Source: CAZMXP01 sp964570285 (lineage in GTDB: Bacteria > Planctomycetota > PLA2). From it: a stretch of 64,000 nt of DNA. The position numbers and the translations under genes were made by a program. Shown piece after piece: positions 36,703 through 46,009 of the stretch. Positions within the stretch are counted from its first letter, which is position 1. Each line of letters opens with the position of its first letter. Location of the stretch: assembly GCA_964570285.1 (NCBI GenBank), contig CAZMXP010000001.1, positions 62,001 through 126,000 on the forward strand. The letters are read 5' to 3'. The notes under the pieces were generated by a model. It saw only the letters and a program-made list of their open reading frames with translations. It had not been told where the DNA came from and did no database searches.

Positions 36703-37877
36703 GCGCGGCGCTCCTGCCGCCGTTCCGCCTGCGCCCGCAGGCGCGCGAGCGCCGCCTCCGCCACCGGATCGAGGCCGATCGCCTGGATGCAGACCGCGTT
36801 GCGGCAGCGGCTCGTCTTGTAGTTGAAGTTCGTGATGCAGGGGGAGCAGGGCGGCGCGTCGTAGAACGCCACGCTGCCGCCGCTCAGCGGCCCGTAGAGG
36901 CTCGGCAGGTTGGGGCCGTAGAGCGCGAGCACCGGCACGCCGAGGGCCGACGCGAGGTGGACGGGGCCGGTGTCGTTGGACACGAGCAGCGCCGCGCGCG
37001 CGAGGAGCGCGACGAGTTCGGCCAGGGAGCAGCGCCCTGCGAGATCCCACACCGGCCGGTCGCTCGCCTCCTCGATCTCGCGCACGAGATGGCCCTCCCC
37101 CCGGCTGCCGGTGATGGCCAGCACCGCGTCGGCCTCGTCCCGCAGGCGGCGGGCGAGCAGCGCGAAGCGCCGGGTCGGCCACCGGCGTCCCGGGAAGTTG
37201 TCCCCCGATCCGGGGTGCAGCACGACGAGCGGACGCGCCCCGACGCCGGCCGCGCGACACCACTCGCCCACGCGGGCGGAGGTCGCCGCCTCGACGACGA
37301 GCCCCCCCGGCCGGTAGGGGCCGTCCCGCGCCCCTCCCGCCCGCGCGAGGTCGAGATAGCTGAGGGCGGTGTGCTTGCCGTCGTCGTAGGGGACGCGCAC
37401 GTGCGCGAGCCCGGCGCGGCGCAGGCCCGCGGTCTCGAAGGCGACGACCTGGCGCGCCCCGGCCCCCCACAGCAGCAGTTGCGACGTCCGCACATACTGC
37501 TCGAAGTCGATCGCGAGGTCGATCCGCGGTCGGCGCAGCGCCGCGAGCACCCGCAGCAGGTCGGTGAGCGTCGCGGGCAGCGGCCTGGGACGCACGGTCA
37601 GCACGCGATGCGCTACATGGCGCAGCAGCGGCTCGTTTGCCGCCAGAGTCACGACCGTGAGCCGCGCGGCCGGGTAGCGCTCGCGCAGGCGCTCAAGCAC
37701 TGGCAGCAGGAGGGCGGCATTCCCGATGCCCCAGAACTTCACGGCCGCGATCTCGCGGATCGCCGTCAGAGGGGGCGCGGGGGAGAGGATGTCCTGCACC
37801 ATCCGCGCGGGGCCGAGCGCGCGCAGCAGGAGCCCGCCGACGAGCCGGTCGATGGACTTCGCCGCCTCGAGGCTCAC
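36699..37877 (-). CDS. Glycosyltransferase family 9 (heptosyltransferase-like)
   Basis: 392 residues from GTG 37877 (GTGA overlap). GT9/GT-B features: KFWGIGNAALLLPVLERLRE at the N-domain, LHPGSGDNFPGRRWP, then NDTGPVHLASALGVPVLALY with the nucleotide-binding loop. The C-terminal CSPCITNFNYKTSRCRNAVC is a Cys-rich segment seen in GT9 proteins of surface polysaccharide pathways. It probably adds a heptose or related sugar to an envelope glycan. Operon neighbours are radical SAM proteins on both sides. Confidence 0.9.
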   Translation of the reverse strand: MSLEAAKSIDRLVGGLLLRALGPARMVQDILSPAPPLTAIREIAAVKFWGIGNAALLLPVLERLRERYPAARLTVVTLAANEPLLRHVAHRVLTVRPRPLPATLTDLLRVLAALRRPRIDLAIDFEQYVRTSQLLLWGAGARQVVAFETAGLRRAGLAHVRVPYDDGKHTALSYLDLARAGGARDGPYRPGGLVVEAATSARVGEWCRAAGVGARPLVVLHPGSGDNFPGRRWPTRRFALLARRLRDEADAVLAITGSRGEGHLVREIEEASDRPVWDLAGRCSLAELVALLARAALLVSNDTGPVHLASALGVPVLALYGPNLPSLYGPLSGGSVAFYDAPPCSPCITNFNYKTSRCRNAVCIQAIGLDPVAEAALARLRAQAERRQERRA

Positions 37878-38968
37878 GAGAGGCCGCTCCCGGAGGTCGC
37901 CGCGGCGGCGACCCTGTCGGTCCGGCCGTTGGCGCCGAGGCGGCCGAGGGCCAGGTTCATCTCCGTGTGGCAGTTCCAGAAGCAGGCGCGACAGCCGGCG
38001 AGGCGCTCGCGCACGCGCCGGTAGGTCTCCGAGCGCCAGAGCTCGCGGATGTCGCCGCGGCCCACCGGCTCGCGCGCCGCATTCAGGGGCACGCAGGGGA
38101 AGACCTCTCCGTAGCAGTCGACGACGATCGACGTGCGGGGGGCCGCACAGGGGACGGGGTTCCTCGCCCCGGCGAACGCGGGACCGAAGAGGTCGAGATA
38201 GGCACGCGAGTTGTCGACCAGCGGGTCGTCCCGCAGCGCCTCAAGGGGGAAGAGCGGATCCCCCCCCCCCTGAGCGGGCGGTGCCACTCCCGAGACGCGG
38301 TTCGCGGGGAAGTCGTGCACAGGCAGGAAGCCCACCCGGTCCACGCCGAGATCGCGCGCCCGGTCCAGCAGGCGCCGCGCGCTGCCGACATTCGCCGCCC
38401 CCACCGCGCAGGTCAGCGCCACGCGATACGAGCGGCGTCGCCCGGCGCAGAGGCGCGCCACCGCGCGCACGACGCGATCATAGGAGCCCCTGCGCCCGCG
38501 CAGGCGATCGTGCGTCTCGGCGTCCGGCGCGTCGAGGGAGACGTTGACCGAGGCCACGCCATCGTCGGAGAGGCGTGAAGCCGTCTCGGCCCGCACGAGC
38601 GAGCCGTTCGTGTTCAGGTGCATCAGGAGACCGCGGTCGCTGCCGTGACGCAGCAGGTCGTGCAGGTCGGGCCGGAGCATCGGCTCGCCGCCGGTGACGC
38701 CCACGCCGAGGACCCCGAGGTCGAAGAACGCATCGAGCACCCCCCGAAGCCCCCCCGCATCGAGCTCGCGGCCGCGCTCCCCGCGCGTGGGCAGATCGCA
38801 CATCCCGCACGCGAGGTCGCATCGGTAGGTGACGATCAGCGTGCCCAGCAGGGGTCGCGGCTGGCCGCGCCAGGCGGCCCACAGGCCGCGGGCCGCGCGC
38901 AGCGGGAAGGCGAGGTCCCCTCGCCGCAGCCGCCGCCAGAGGAGGTCGGTGTAGAGCCGTCTCACCAC
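37874..38968 (-). CDS. Radical SAM/SPASM-type protein
   Basis: 364 residues from GTG 38968 (overlapping the upstream stop). Motifs: TYRCDLACGMCDLP (C-x3-C-x2-C), GVTGGEPMLRPDL, HLNTNGSLV and VSLDAPDAETHDRLRG. The C-terminal cysteines (PCVPLN, CRACFWNCHTE) match a SPASM or twitch auxiliary-cluster region. A run of 11 G on the coding strand (38260-38270) lies in frame; loss or gain of one base would truncate the protein. The substrate is unknown. This is the second gene of the operon. Confidence 0.88.
   Translation of the reverse strand: MVRRLYTDLLWRRLRRGDLAFPLRAARGLWAAWRGQPRPLLGTLIVTYRCDLACGMCDLPTRGERGRELDAGGLRGVLDAFFDLGVLGVGVTGGEPMLRPDLHDLLRHGSDRGLLMHLNTNGSLVRAETASRLSDDGVASVNVSLDAPDAETHDRLRGRRGSYDRVVRAVARLCAGRRRSYRVALTCAVGAANVGSARRLLDRARDLGVDRVGFLPVHDFPANRVSGVAPPAQGGGDPLFPLEALRDDPLVDNSRAYLDLFGPAFAGARNPVPCAAPRTSIVVDCYGEVFPCVPLNAAREPVGRGDIRELWRSETYRRVRERLAGCRACFWNCHTEMNLALGRLGANGRTDRVAAAATSGSGLS
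38260..38270 (-). repeat. Homopolymer of 11 G on the coding strand
   Basis: Eleven C on the plus strand encode three consecutive glycines (AQGGGDPLF region) in the second radical SAM gene. It is among the longest single-base runs I saw in the window and is positioned to shift the frame if its length changes. Confidence 0.85.
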
Positions 38969-39966
38969 TCGAACCTCGGGGCGGCGACGCCGGTGTCGTA
39001 CTCGCCACAGTCGCGGCAGAGCGCGGGGAAGCGCCGCTCGAAGTGCGCCCGGCGGAACGCCTGCATCTTGTCGTTGTTGAGGAGCTCCTGCAGCGGCGCC
39101 TCGTCGATATGCCCGATGCGCGCCTCGCCCTCAGGGTCCGCGCAGCAGACCGTGACGCTGCCGTCCGCGAGCACGACGAGGCTGCCCCGGTTCGGCTCGC
39201 GGCAGGGGTGCCGTCGCGCCTTGGAGACGAACTGGGGAATCGCCTGGATGCGGTCGGCCACGCCCGCCCAGCTGCGCCGCACCTCCCCCCAGGAGGCCTC
39301 CGTCGCGCGGTTGGCGACCATGCTCACGTCGATGCCGAGCGGGGAGCCGCGCTCGTCGCGCAGGTGTCGAAGCCGCTGCAGGTTGCGCCGCAGAGGCTCG
39401 AGCTCCACGCCCCGGATGCGCCGGTGCGACTCGGCATCGCCGTCCACCGACATCGTCAGGCGCGTGAGACCGGCATCGAGGAGGCGATGGCACCATCGCT
39501 CGTCGAGCAGCGTGCCGTTGGTCGTGATCATCGTGCGGACCCCGCGGCGGCTCGCGGCGGCGATCATCTCGGGCAGTTCGCGGACGAGAAGCGGCTCGCC
39601 CCACTGGAAGAGCAGGAGGAATTCGAGCGCGGGGTTCGCTTCGAGGAAGCGCTCAAGGGTCGCGAGATCCTGACGCCTGCGGGGGCGTTTCATGCCCTGG
39701 TTGACGGGGCAGATCGTGCAATGGAGATTGCACGAGTTCGTCACCTCGAAGTTCGCGGAGACGAGCCGATAGCCGCGGGTCCGGCGGAGCCGGAAGAGCG
39801 TCTCGTTCCAGAGGGCGCGCCGCAGCGCCGTCGGCGAGCCGTACTTGATCGCGAGCAGCTCCGCGAGCTCGGGCCGCCTCAGGTAGAGCCGCGCCACCAG
39901 CGTAGCCCACCAGGCCCGGGCGCCCGCCGAGGCGCCGTGGTTCGGGGGCGGGGTTCTAGCGATCAT
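38962..39966 (-). CDS. Radical SAM protein, first gene of the glycan-type operon
   Basis: 334 residues. Radical SAM motif TNSCNLHCTICPVN, then FQWGEPLL, MITTNGTLLDERW and LTMSVDGDAESHRRIRG; a C-terminal block CCADPEGEARIGHID and CRDCGEYDTG suggests a partial SPASM domain. It overlaps the next radical SAM gene by seven bases. Three radical SAM genes with a GT9 and GT-C-like enzyme point to a modified sugar, lipid or peptide; this member most resembles wall-polymer or MoaA/SkfB-like proteins. Confidence 0.88.
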   Translation of the reverse strand: MIARTPPPNHGASAGARAWWATLVARLYLRRPELAELLAIKYGSPTALRRALWNETLFRLRRTRGYRLVSANFEVTNSCNLHCTICPVNQGMKRPRRRQDLATLERFLEANPALEFLLLFQWGEPLLVRELPEMIAAASRRGVRTMITTNGTLLDERWCHRLLDAGLTRLTMSVDGDAESHRRIRGVELEPLRRNLQRLRHLRDERGSPLGIDVSMVANRATEASWGEVRRSWAGVADRIQAIPQFVSKARRHPCREPNRGSLVVLADGSVTVCCADPEGEARIGHIDEAPLQELLNNDKMQAFRRAHFERRFPALCRDCGEYDTGVAAPRFEW

Positions 39967-39976
39967 GACCGGCGCT

Positions 39977-40009
39977 GAAAAGGGCCGCCGGTGGGATGCC
40001 GGCGGCCCT
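39977..40009 (-). terminator. Intrinsic terminator of the first Ig-like lipoprotein gene
   Basis: AGGGCCGCCGG (39981-39991) pairs with CCGGCGGCCCT (39999-40009) around a seven-base loop. On the minus strand the stem is followed by TTTT (39977-39980). It lies about 50 bases past the lipoprotein stop. Confidence 0.85.
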
Positions 40010-40057
40010 GGTTGGACAAGGAGCGGGGACCAACGGTCCTTAGATCGTCGGCGCCGC

Positions 40058-43000
40058 CTACGGGGTAAACCTCACCCTCACGTCGGCCACGGCCGGGACA
40101 CCCGCCGGAGCCTGATCGATGTTGCCGAGCGTGTTCTCGATGACGCCGAGCGTCGCGGGATCGTCCGCGATCGGCACCGGCAGGGCTCCGCGCCGCGCGA
40201 AGGTGTCGAGGAGCGCCGTGGGCGTCCCTACCAGGGCGAGGTCGAAGATGATGCGGATGCGCGCGAAGCGCTTGCCCTGCGTGGGCGGTCCCGGAGGGAT
40301 GATGAACCGGCTGTCGAAGCGCGGAAGCGCTTCGGCAACCCCGGTGTCCTGATTGAAGTGCTGGCCGATCTCCAGGGTCCCCCCGGTCGGCGGGAGGAGT
40401 GCCCCCGTCACCGGATTCTCGGAGGAGAGGTCGGGGAAGCCACCCGAAGAAATGGTCGTGTCGAGGAACACGCGGATCACTCGCGAGGCAGGCGTGCCCA
40501 CCGAGTAGCCCCACCGCGGCGCGTTCGACAGGATCCGGACCTCGTCGTAGGAGACGGTGTCGGAGAGCGTGTCGAAGAACTCGGTGACGATCTGCGTCGT
40601 GCCGAAGAGCGGCTCGTGCACCCCGTCGCCGTAGACGGCGTACGCGAAGGCGGCCGCGTTCGTGGAGCCGGCGAGGCTCATCTCGTTCAGATCGCGGATT
40701 ATCGCGTTGTCCCCGGGCGCGACGAGGTCAGCCGTCCCGTTGAAGTCGAGGTCGCGGTTGACATCGGGGATGATCTGGATGCGGCGGTTGCTGCCGAAGG
40801 GTGCCCCGAGTTCCGAGATGCCATCGACGCCGTTCGAATCCTGGCAGAAGATCAAACCACCGCCTCCGCTGCCGCCCGCATTGCCTGCGGCCCGGCCTTC
40901 GAAGTTCGCGGTGTTGCCTCCGGGCTTGCCCCAAACATAGAGTTCGGCGACGTTCCAGCGGATCTGCCCGACGGCCCCGAGGCAAATCCCTCCGCCGCCG
41001 CCACCACCACCGGCCTCGCCCTGGCCGATCGGAGAGGTCTCGTTGGGAGTGCCGGGAACCGTGCCAGGCACCGGCGGATCCCCCGCAACGGTCGCGTAGG
41101 TCGATCCACCCCTGCCGCCGACGCAGCGGATCCGCGCGAAGCGGAGCACGTCGTCGTTGGGCATGTCCGGGTCGGCCCCGGGCTCGACGATGCCGAGACG
41201 GATGTCGCCGCCCGCGAACAGGCCGAAGAAGCCGCCGCCGGCGCCGCCACCGCCACCGCCGTCATCGGTCGTGTCGGCGCGATTGTCGGGCTGGTTCGCC
41301 GTGGCGCCTGCCGCGAACTGATCGTCGTCCGCGCCGCCGCCACCGCCGCCCGCGCCACCGCACGACCCGACCACAGCGCTGCTGAAATCGACGTGGGTGC
41401 CGTAGGAGACACCGCCTCTGCCGTGATTCGTGACGCCCGGCGTCGGCGTGCTGGACGAGTCGGCACCCTGGGTGCCGCCGCTGCCGTGGCTGCCGCCGCC
41501 GCCCCCGATGTACACGGGCTCGACGGTGGCCTGCGGTTGCGTCTCGTCGTAGCGACCGCCGCCGCCGACGCCCATGTTCGTCAGGCCGGCGACGGCTTCG
41601 CTGAGGGCGTCCACGGGGCCGAGCACGTTGACCGGCACAGACCCGTTCACGCCATCGACGAGGCTAGGGACGTCGCCATAGACCGCGGAGCCGCCGTTAC
41701 CCCCGGCCCCGCCGCCGGCGACGGCCGCTCCCCCCCGGCCCCCGACATTCCGCGACAGGCCCGCATGGCTCTGGTCGTTCGCGCCATTGAAGCCGAACTC
41801 GCCGTTGGCCCCGTCGAGGATGATGTTGCCCGCGATCAGGGCGTCGTCCTCGACGAAGATGATCAGCGGGTAGATCGACCCCTGCAGCGCGGTGATCGTG
41901 GGACGCCCGCCAGCCGTCTCCTCGAGCCGGAACGAGTTGTAGTGGTAGAGAATCGGACCGGTGGCCGCGCTACCCGTGAAGATCTGGATGCTCGAATTGC
42001 CCGTGAGCACGAAGTCGAGCTTCCCGGCTTCGGTCGGGGACTGGACGATGCCGTCCTGCGTGCCCGAGACATTGTCGGTCGGCCCCGCCGCATCGCCGAC
42101 GAACGGGCAGAGGATGGCGGTCGCGCCGAAGCGGGTGCCGCCGCGCAGGCGGACGGCCTGAGGGATCGGACGGTCGAAGTCGACGAGATCGAGCGGGTCG
42201 TAGCCGTTGTCGTACTGGATCTCGCAGCCGTTGAAGAGGGCGGTGTCACCCCAGTTCGCCGTGGTCGTCTGCGAACTCAGCGAAGCATTGGGCACCCGGT
42301 CATTGGCCATGCCGCCGAGGAAGGGCTGCACGTGGCCGTGGAACTCGTTGGGATTCCTCGTGGGGGTGCGAAGGCCCCCGACATCGACGTGGCCGTCCTG
42401 GTCGTCGTCCTGGAAGGTGACCTTGAGGTCGGTCGGCAGCGACGGAGACGAGACCGTGCTGAAGGTGAGTTCGAACGTGCCATCCGCGACCGCGGGTACG
42501 GCGAGGCTGTTCACCAGCGGATTCCCCGCGAGGTCGGTGAAGGCGGTGAGGACGAGGCTGTAGCGGCCCTGGGGCACGGAGGCCTGATCAAAGGCCGAGT
42601 CCGCATCGAACACGGTGATCTGGAGGCGCGTCGAAGGCTCCTCGCTGCCGCCGCGACCGCATGTGAAGAAGAAGAAGAGGTCGAAGGTCTCGCCGCCCAG
42701 GTTCGTGTTCCGGATGGTGATGTTCTCTTCGCGCACGCGCCACGGGCTGATCGGCTCGCTGAAGATGAGCGTGATCGGATCGAGGCGCACGAAGGCGGTC
42801 CCGAGGCCCGCCTGGATGCCGGTGATCGTGCCGAACCCGCTCTCGCCCTCGTTCGGGTCGGTATCGACGACCTGAGGCGAGTCGCGATCGGCGGGCGGCA
42901 GCAGGCTGCGATCGACGGGATCGATCCCGTTCTCGATGCCCTCGTCGACGAAGAACCGGCTCAGGTGCACCAGATTGGGCTCCGCCGTGATGTCCGCCGG

Positions 43001-43513
43001 CGCAGGCAGGATCGTCTGGTTCAGCGTCGTGAAGAACTCGGTGAAGCTCTGGACGTTCGGGTCGCCATCGATGCCGCCGGGTACGCCGTCGTTGGTGCGG
43101 ACGGGCTGGATGACGTCGGGCGAGGCGGGCACCTGGATCGTGTACTGGAAGCCGATCCGGAGGCCGGAATCGGTGAGATCGGCGAGACAGGGGACCCGCG
43201 GGAGGAACCGAACCACGTTGGCCTGCACGTCGAACCGCCCGATCGCCGGCGCACCGGGGTCGGGGAAGGTCGTGGAGGTCGTCGTCGTGAAGATGCGGAT
43301 CGAGTCCTGCGTGACGCTGTCGGGATCGACATCCGTCGAGAAGGTCAACTCCAGCGGGGCATTCAGGTGCACGCCCGCGAAACCCGGCGCGAAGTTGAAC
43401 AGCACCACGCGCAGCGGCGGGAGGCCGATGCCCCCTCCGCTGCAGGAAGAGATTCCCGTCAGCACGAGCGCGAGCATGGCAGCGCGCACCAAGAGGCTTC
43501 CTCGATTGCTCAT
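40058..43513 (-). CDS. Giant lipoprotein with SbsA-type Ig domains and glycine-rich core
   Basis: 1,151 residues. Signal peptide and lipobox: LALVLTGISSC. The N-terminal third has Ig-like SbsA/Big_5-type units (LELTFSTDVDPDSVTQDSIR, VDTDPNEGESGF, ITLIFSEPISPWRVREENIT). Residues ~600-870 are dominated by long glycine runs (GGRGGAAVAGGGAGGNGG, GGAGGGGGGADDD), reminiscent of PE_PGRS-like elastic surface proteins. The C-terminal part returns to beta-rich sequence. It is 104 bases downstream of a related lipoprotein gene on the same strand. Probably an outer-membrane-anchored surface protein; function unknown. Confidence 0.78.
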   Translation of the reverse strand: MSNRGSLLVRAAMLALVLTGISSCSGGGIGLPPLRVVLFNFAPGFAGVHLNAPLELTFSTDVDPDSVTQDSIRIFTTTTSTTFPDPGAPAIGRFDVQANVVRFLPRVPCLADLTDSGLRIGFQYTIQVPASPDVIQPVRTNDGVPGGIDGDPNVQSFTEFFTTLNQTILPAPADITAEPNLVHLSRFFVDEGIENGIDPVDRSLLPPADRDSPQVVDTDPNEGESGFGTITGIQAGLGTAFVRLDPITLIFSEPISPWRVREENITIRNTNLGGETFDLFFFFTCGRGGSEEPSTRLQITVFDADSAFDQASVPQGRYSLVLTAFTDLAGNPLVNSLAVPAVADGTFELTFSTVSSPSLPTDLKVTFQDDDQDGHVDVGGLRTPTRNPNEFHGHVQPFLGGMANDRVPNASLSSQTTTANWGDTALFNGCEIQYDNGYDPLDLVDFDRPIPQAVRLRGGTRFGATAILCPFVGDAAGPTDNVSGTQDGIVQSPTEAGKLDFVLTGNSSIQIFTGSAATGPILYHYNSFRLEETAGGRPTITALQGSIYPLIIFVEDDALIAGNIILDGANGEFGFNGANDQSHAGLSRNVGGRGGAAVAGGGAGGNGGSAVYGDVPSLVDGVNGSVPVNVLGPVDALSEAVAGLTNMGVGGGGRYDETQPQATVEPVYIGGGGGSHGSGGTQGADSSSTPTPGVTNHGRGGVSYGTHVDFSSAVVGSCGGAGGGGGGADDDQFAAGATANQPDNRADTTDDGGGGGGAGGGFFGLFAGGDIRLGIVEPGADPDMPNDDVLRFARIRCVGGRGGSTYATVAGDPPVPGTVPGTPNETSPIGQGEAGGGGGGGGICLGAVGQIRWNVAELYVWGKPGGNTANFEGRAAGNAGGSGGGGLIFCQDSNGVDGISELGAPFGSNRRIQIIPDVNRDLDFNGTADLVAPGDNAIIRDLNEMSLAGSTNAAAFAYAVYGDGVHEPLFGTTQIVTEFFDTLSDTVSYDEVRILSNAPRWGYSVGTPASRVIRVFLDTTISSGGFPDLSSENPVTGALLPPTGGTLEIGQHFNQDTGVAEALPRFDSRFIIPPGPPTQGKRFARIRIIFDLALVGTPTALLDTFARRGALPVPIADDPATLGVIENTLGNIDQAPAGVPAVADVRVRFTP

Positions 43514-43535
43514 CCAGTCACTCCATCTCAGAGGC

Positions 43536-43558
43536 GGCCCGCCCCACAGCGGCGGGCC
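43536..43558 (-). terminator. GC-rich hairpin between the two lipoprotein genes
   Basis: GGCCCGCC (43536-43543) pairs with GGCGGGCC (43551-43558) around a seven-base loop, ~60 bases past the upstream lipoprotein stop. There is no T run, so termination is uncertain. Confidence 0.45.
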
Positions 43559-43617
43559 CCCCTGTTAGCGCCTAGTCTTCTCTCCTGCCTTTGAATGGTC
43601 GATCCGGCACCCTTCCA

Positions 43618-45684
43618 TTACGGGAAGTTGAAGGGCACCTCGATGAGCGCCACCCGGCCGCGGGCGCTCGTGAAGATGTTCGAGCGAAGGACCGCGTGCC
43701 ACCGGAGGTACTGGCGCCCGTCGCACGCACTGATGTTGGGCCCGAAGGGCACGTCCTCGGTGATGCCGTCGCGGCTCGCGGACCAGGTGATCGCGACTGT
43801 CGCCCCGCCGGACTGGACGATCGGGCTGATGATCGGCGACCTGTACGTCGGGTCCGTGGAAAGCGAGTTGTAGTAGCGCGACTGCGCGTCGGAGCGCAGC
43901 TTCGCCATCTCGAACTGCATCACGTGCACGATCGAGCTCGGGTTCGTGACCGTCAGCGGGATCGGCGTCGGGTCGGGGGAGTCGCCGTCGTAGGTGGTGT
44001 CCATCTGGCGCTGGCCCGTCGACGTGTTCGGGTTGCACTGCGGGAAGCTGTTGCAGCCGCACTGACCGAAGATGGTGCTGAAGGCCATGAACGTGCGGAA
44101 CGTCTGGAAGGTGTTGCCTTCCTTCGCCGCGATGTCGAGGAGCAGCTCGTCGTCGCCGTTGTAGTCGAAGAAGGTGTCCAGCTTCGGCCAGTTGACGTAG
44201 GCGGCGTTGATCTGGCCCCCTCCGTGGTTCTTCGCCTGCGGGACCGCGTAGCTGACGTTGTCGACGAGCTTAATGAAGCCGTCCACGTCGAACTGCCCGA
44301 AGAAGCTCGACGGCGTCAGATCGGTGGCCCGGCGCTTGTGCCCGATGCGCATCGTGAACCCGCCGTAGGTCGCGGCGAAGGTCGCGTCGCTGTCCGGACC
44401 CCACGCGATGCGGATGACGGTGCCGTTGCCCCCGAGCTCCTGCTGACGGTAGAGATTGAGCTGCCTGCGACCCGCGGACGTCGGCGGGTTGCCCTGGCCG
44501 ATCACGAGGTCGGGACCGACGAGCGGGTAGGCCGTCGGGCAGTAGTCCTCCTCGCCAGGCATCGTGTTGCCGACGTTGTTGTTGATGTCGGAGAAGGCGC
44601 CCCCGGCCTTGAAGGCCGCGATGTTGGCGTTCTGGGTGCGCGTGGTGATCGCCAGACCGACAAGCTGGAACGAGAAGGCGGGGTCGTCGCCCCACTTCGC
44701 ATCGGTGTTGGGTGCGTCCCGCGTCGCGAACGAGGTGAAGTTCTCGGTGATGAGACCCGTGTTGACGGTGTTCGGGTCGAACTGCGTGTCGAAGGTCGCG
44801 AAGAAGGTGAAGTTCTGCACGCTGTTGCCCGCGAGATCCGTCGGCAGATTCCCCGGGCTGAACGTGTTCGGCGCGTCGGGATCGATGAAGTTGACGAGGA
44901 TGTTGAAGGGGCCCTGCCCGAAGCCGAACACCGGCAGGAAGGTGAAGCGCGTGGCCGAGCCATCGAAGAAGGTCGTGCTCGGGATGTCCTGCTGGTAGAT
45001 CGGGGCCGTCGAGGTGTTGTTCGTCAGGAAGATGTTCCTGCGCAGCAGGATGCTTCCGGGGTCCATCGGCTCATTGAAGATCACGGTCACGGCGGCGTTC
45101 GAGGGCACGGCTCCCGCGGCATTCGCGGTCGGCGTGAACTCGAGGCCGAGGACACCGGGGGGGCCGGGGACGGGGTCGTCCCAGCCAGCGCCCGTCGTGA
45201 AGCTGATGTTGTTGTCGCCCGACGCCAGCGTGATCGGGTTCCCCTCGAGGTTCTGGACGAAGTTCACCGCGGGTTCCTGGGAACCCGGAATGAAGAGCGG
45301 AACTTCGAGGAGGATTTGCGCGCCCGCCTCGAATCCGATCGCGTTCAAACCTCCCGCCTCGGTCACGGTGGGGTCAAACTCGATCTTGTTGCCGCTGATC
45401 AGGAACGAGCCTCGCGGCCTCGTCTGGAAGGTTCCGCCGGTCCGGATGCGGATCGACTGGTCGTTCACCGACTCGGGCAGCACGGTCGTGCTGAAGAACA
45501 TCGTCACGACGCGGTTGCGCGCGAACGCGCTCTCGCCGTCGGCCGGTTCCACCCGCACGAGCGCAATCTCCTTCGGATCGAATTGAGGGGGGGTCTGGCC
45601 GCCGTTGCATCCCGAGACCATGCCGGGCAGCGCTGCCAGAGCCACCGCGAAGACGAGTCGAACGAAGACCCACGAACCTTTCAT
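43618..45684 (-). CDS. Large lipoprotein with SbsA-type Ig-like domains
   Basis: 688 residues from ATG 45684. The signal peptide ends in LPGMVSGC (lipobox). SbsA/Big_5-like units are seen at VRVEPADGESAFARNRVVTM and LEFTPTANAAGAVPSNAAVT, with the typical FNEPMDPGSILL. The C-terminal half has Asn/Thr-rich beta sequence and a paired-Cys motif (FGQCGCNSFPQCNPN). It shares domain type with the next gene downstream but lacks the glycine-rich core. Probably a surface-exposed paralogue. Confidence 0.78.
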   Translation of the reverse strand: MKGSWVFVRLVFAVALAALPGMVSGCNGGQTPPQFDPKEIALVRVEPADGESAFARNRVVTMFFSTTVLPESVNDQSIRIRTGGTFQTRPRGSFLISGNKIEFDPTVTEAGGLNAIGFEAGAQILLEVPLFIPGSQEPAVNFVQNLEGNPITLASGDNNISFTTGAGWDDPVPGPPGVLGLEFTPTANAAGAVPSNAAVTVIFNEPMDPGSILLRRNIFLTNNTSTAPIYQQDIPSTTFFDGSATRFTFLPVFGFGQGPFNILVNFIDPDAPNTFSPGNLPTDLAGNSVQNFTFFATFDTQFDPNTVNTGLITENFTSFATRDAPNTDAKWGDDPAFSFQLVGLAITTRTQNANIAAFKAGGAFSDINNNVGNTMPGEEDYCPTAYPLVGPDLVIGQGNPPTSAGRRQLNLYRQQELGGNGTVIRIAWGPDSDATFAATYGGFTMRIGHKRRATDLTPSSFFGQFDVDGFIKLVDNVSYAVPQAKNHGGGQINAAYVNWPKLDTFFDYNGDDELLLDIAAKEGNTFQTFRTFMAFSTIFGQCGCNSFPQCNPNTSTGQRQMDTTYDGDSPDPTPIPLTVTNPSSIVHVMQFEMAKLRSDAQSRYYNSLSTDPTYRSPIISPIVQSGGATVAITWSASRDGITEDVPFGPNISACDGRQYLRWHAVLRSNIFTSARGRVALIEVPFNFP

Positions 45685-46009
45685 GACCACTCCTTCTTGA
45701 CACCGATCGAGGGGACGACCCCCCTGAAGGCGGCGCACGCGCCTGCGAACCGCCTACAGACGGGGAAAGTTACGAAACCGGGCGACACGTGTAAACAGCG
45801 GAGTCCGAGCGACCGCTCTTTCCGCAAAGTCATGGCATAACACCGTTTGCGATTAGCGTGCAATTCTCGGGCCAAGGCGCGAGGCCTGGAAGCCTCACGC
45901 CACGAACGACATAAGGCACTGTAAGACAATTGGTTACATCCAACATACATGGAAGCTTGGTCAGCGTGGCGTGCGGGGGTGATACGGGGGGTCGTGCGGG
46001 AGCGCACGG
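45685..46009. other. Gene-free region (325 bases) between pyrC and the lipoprotein genes
   Basis: This is the longest gap apart from the IS and is more AT-rich than its neighbours. It must hold the lipoprotein promoter. An imperfect hairpin spans 45876-45901 (one mismatch in ten pairs) and a small GTGCG/CGCAC stem lies just after the pyrC stop (45994-46007). I saw no convincing -35/-10 pair and no coding frame. Confidence 0.6.

Noticed and set aside
39965..43594. A 1,209-codon frame antisense to the glycine-rich lipoprotein
   Set aside because: Shadow of GC-rich codons, low-complexity Arg/Ala/Asp/Glu sequence with no fold.
45740..45960. Possible -35/-10 pairs upstream of the lipoprotein gene
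   Set aside because: Candidate boxes such as TTGCAC with a TTATGC-like partner match poorly, and the sigma factor used is unknown.
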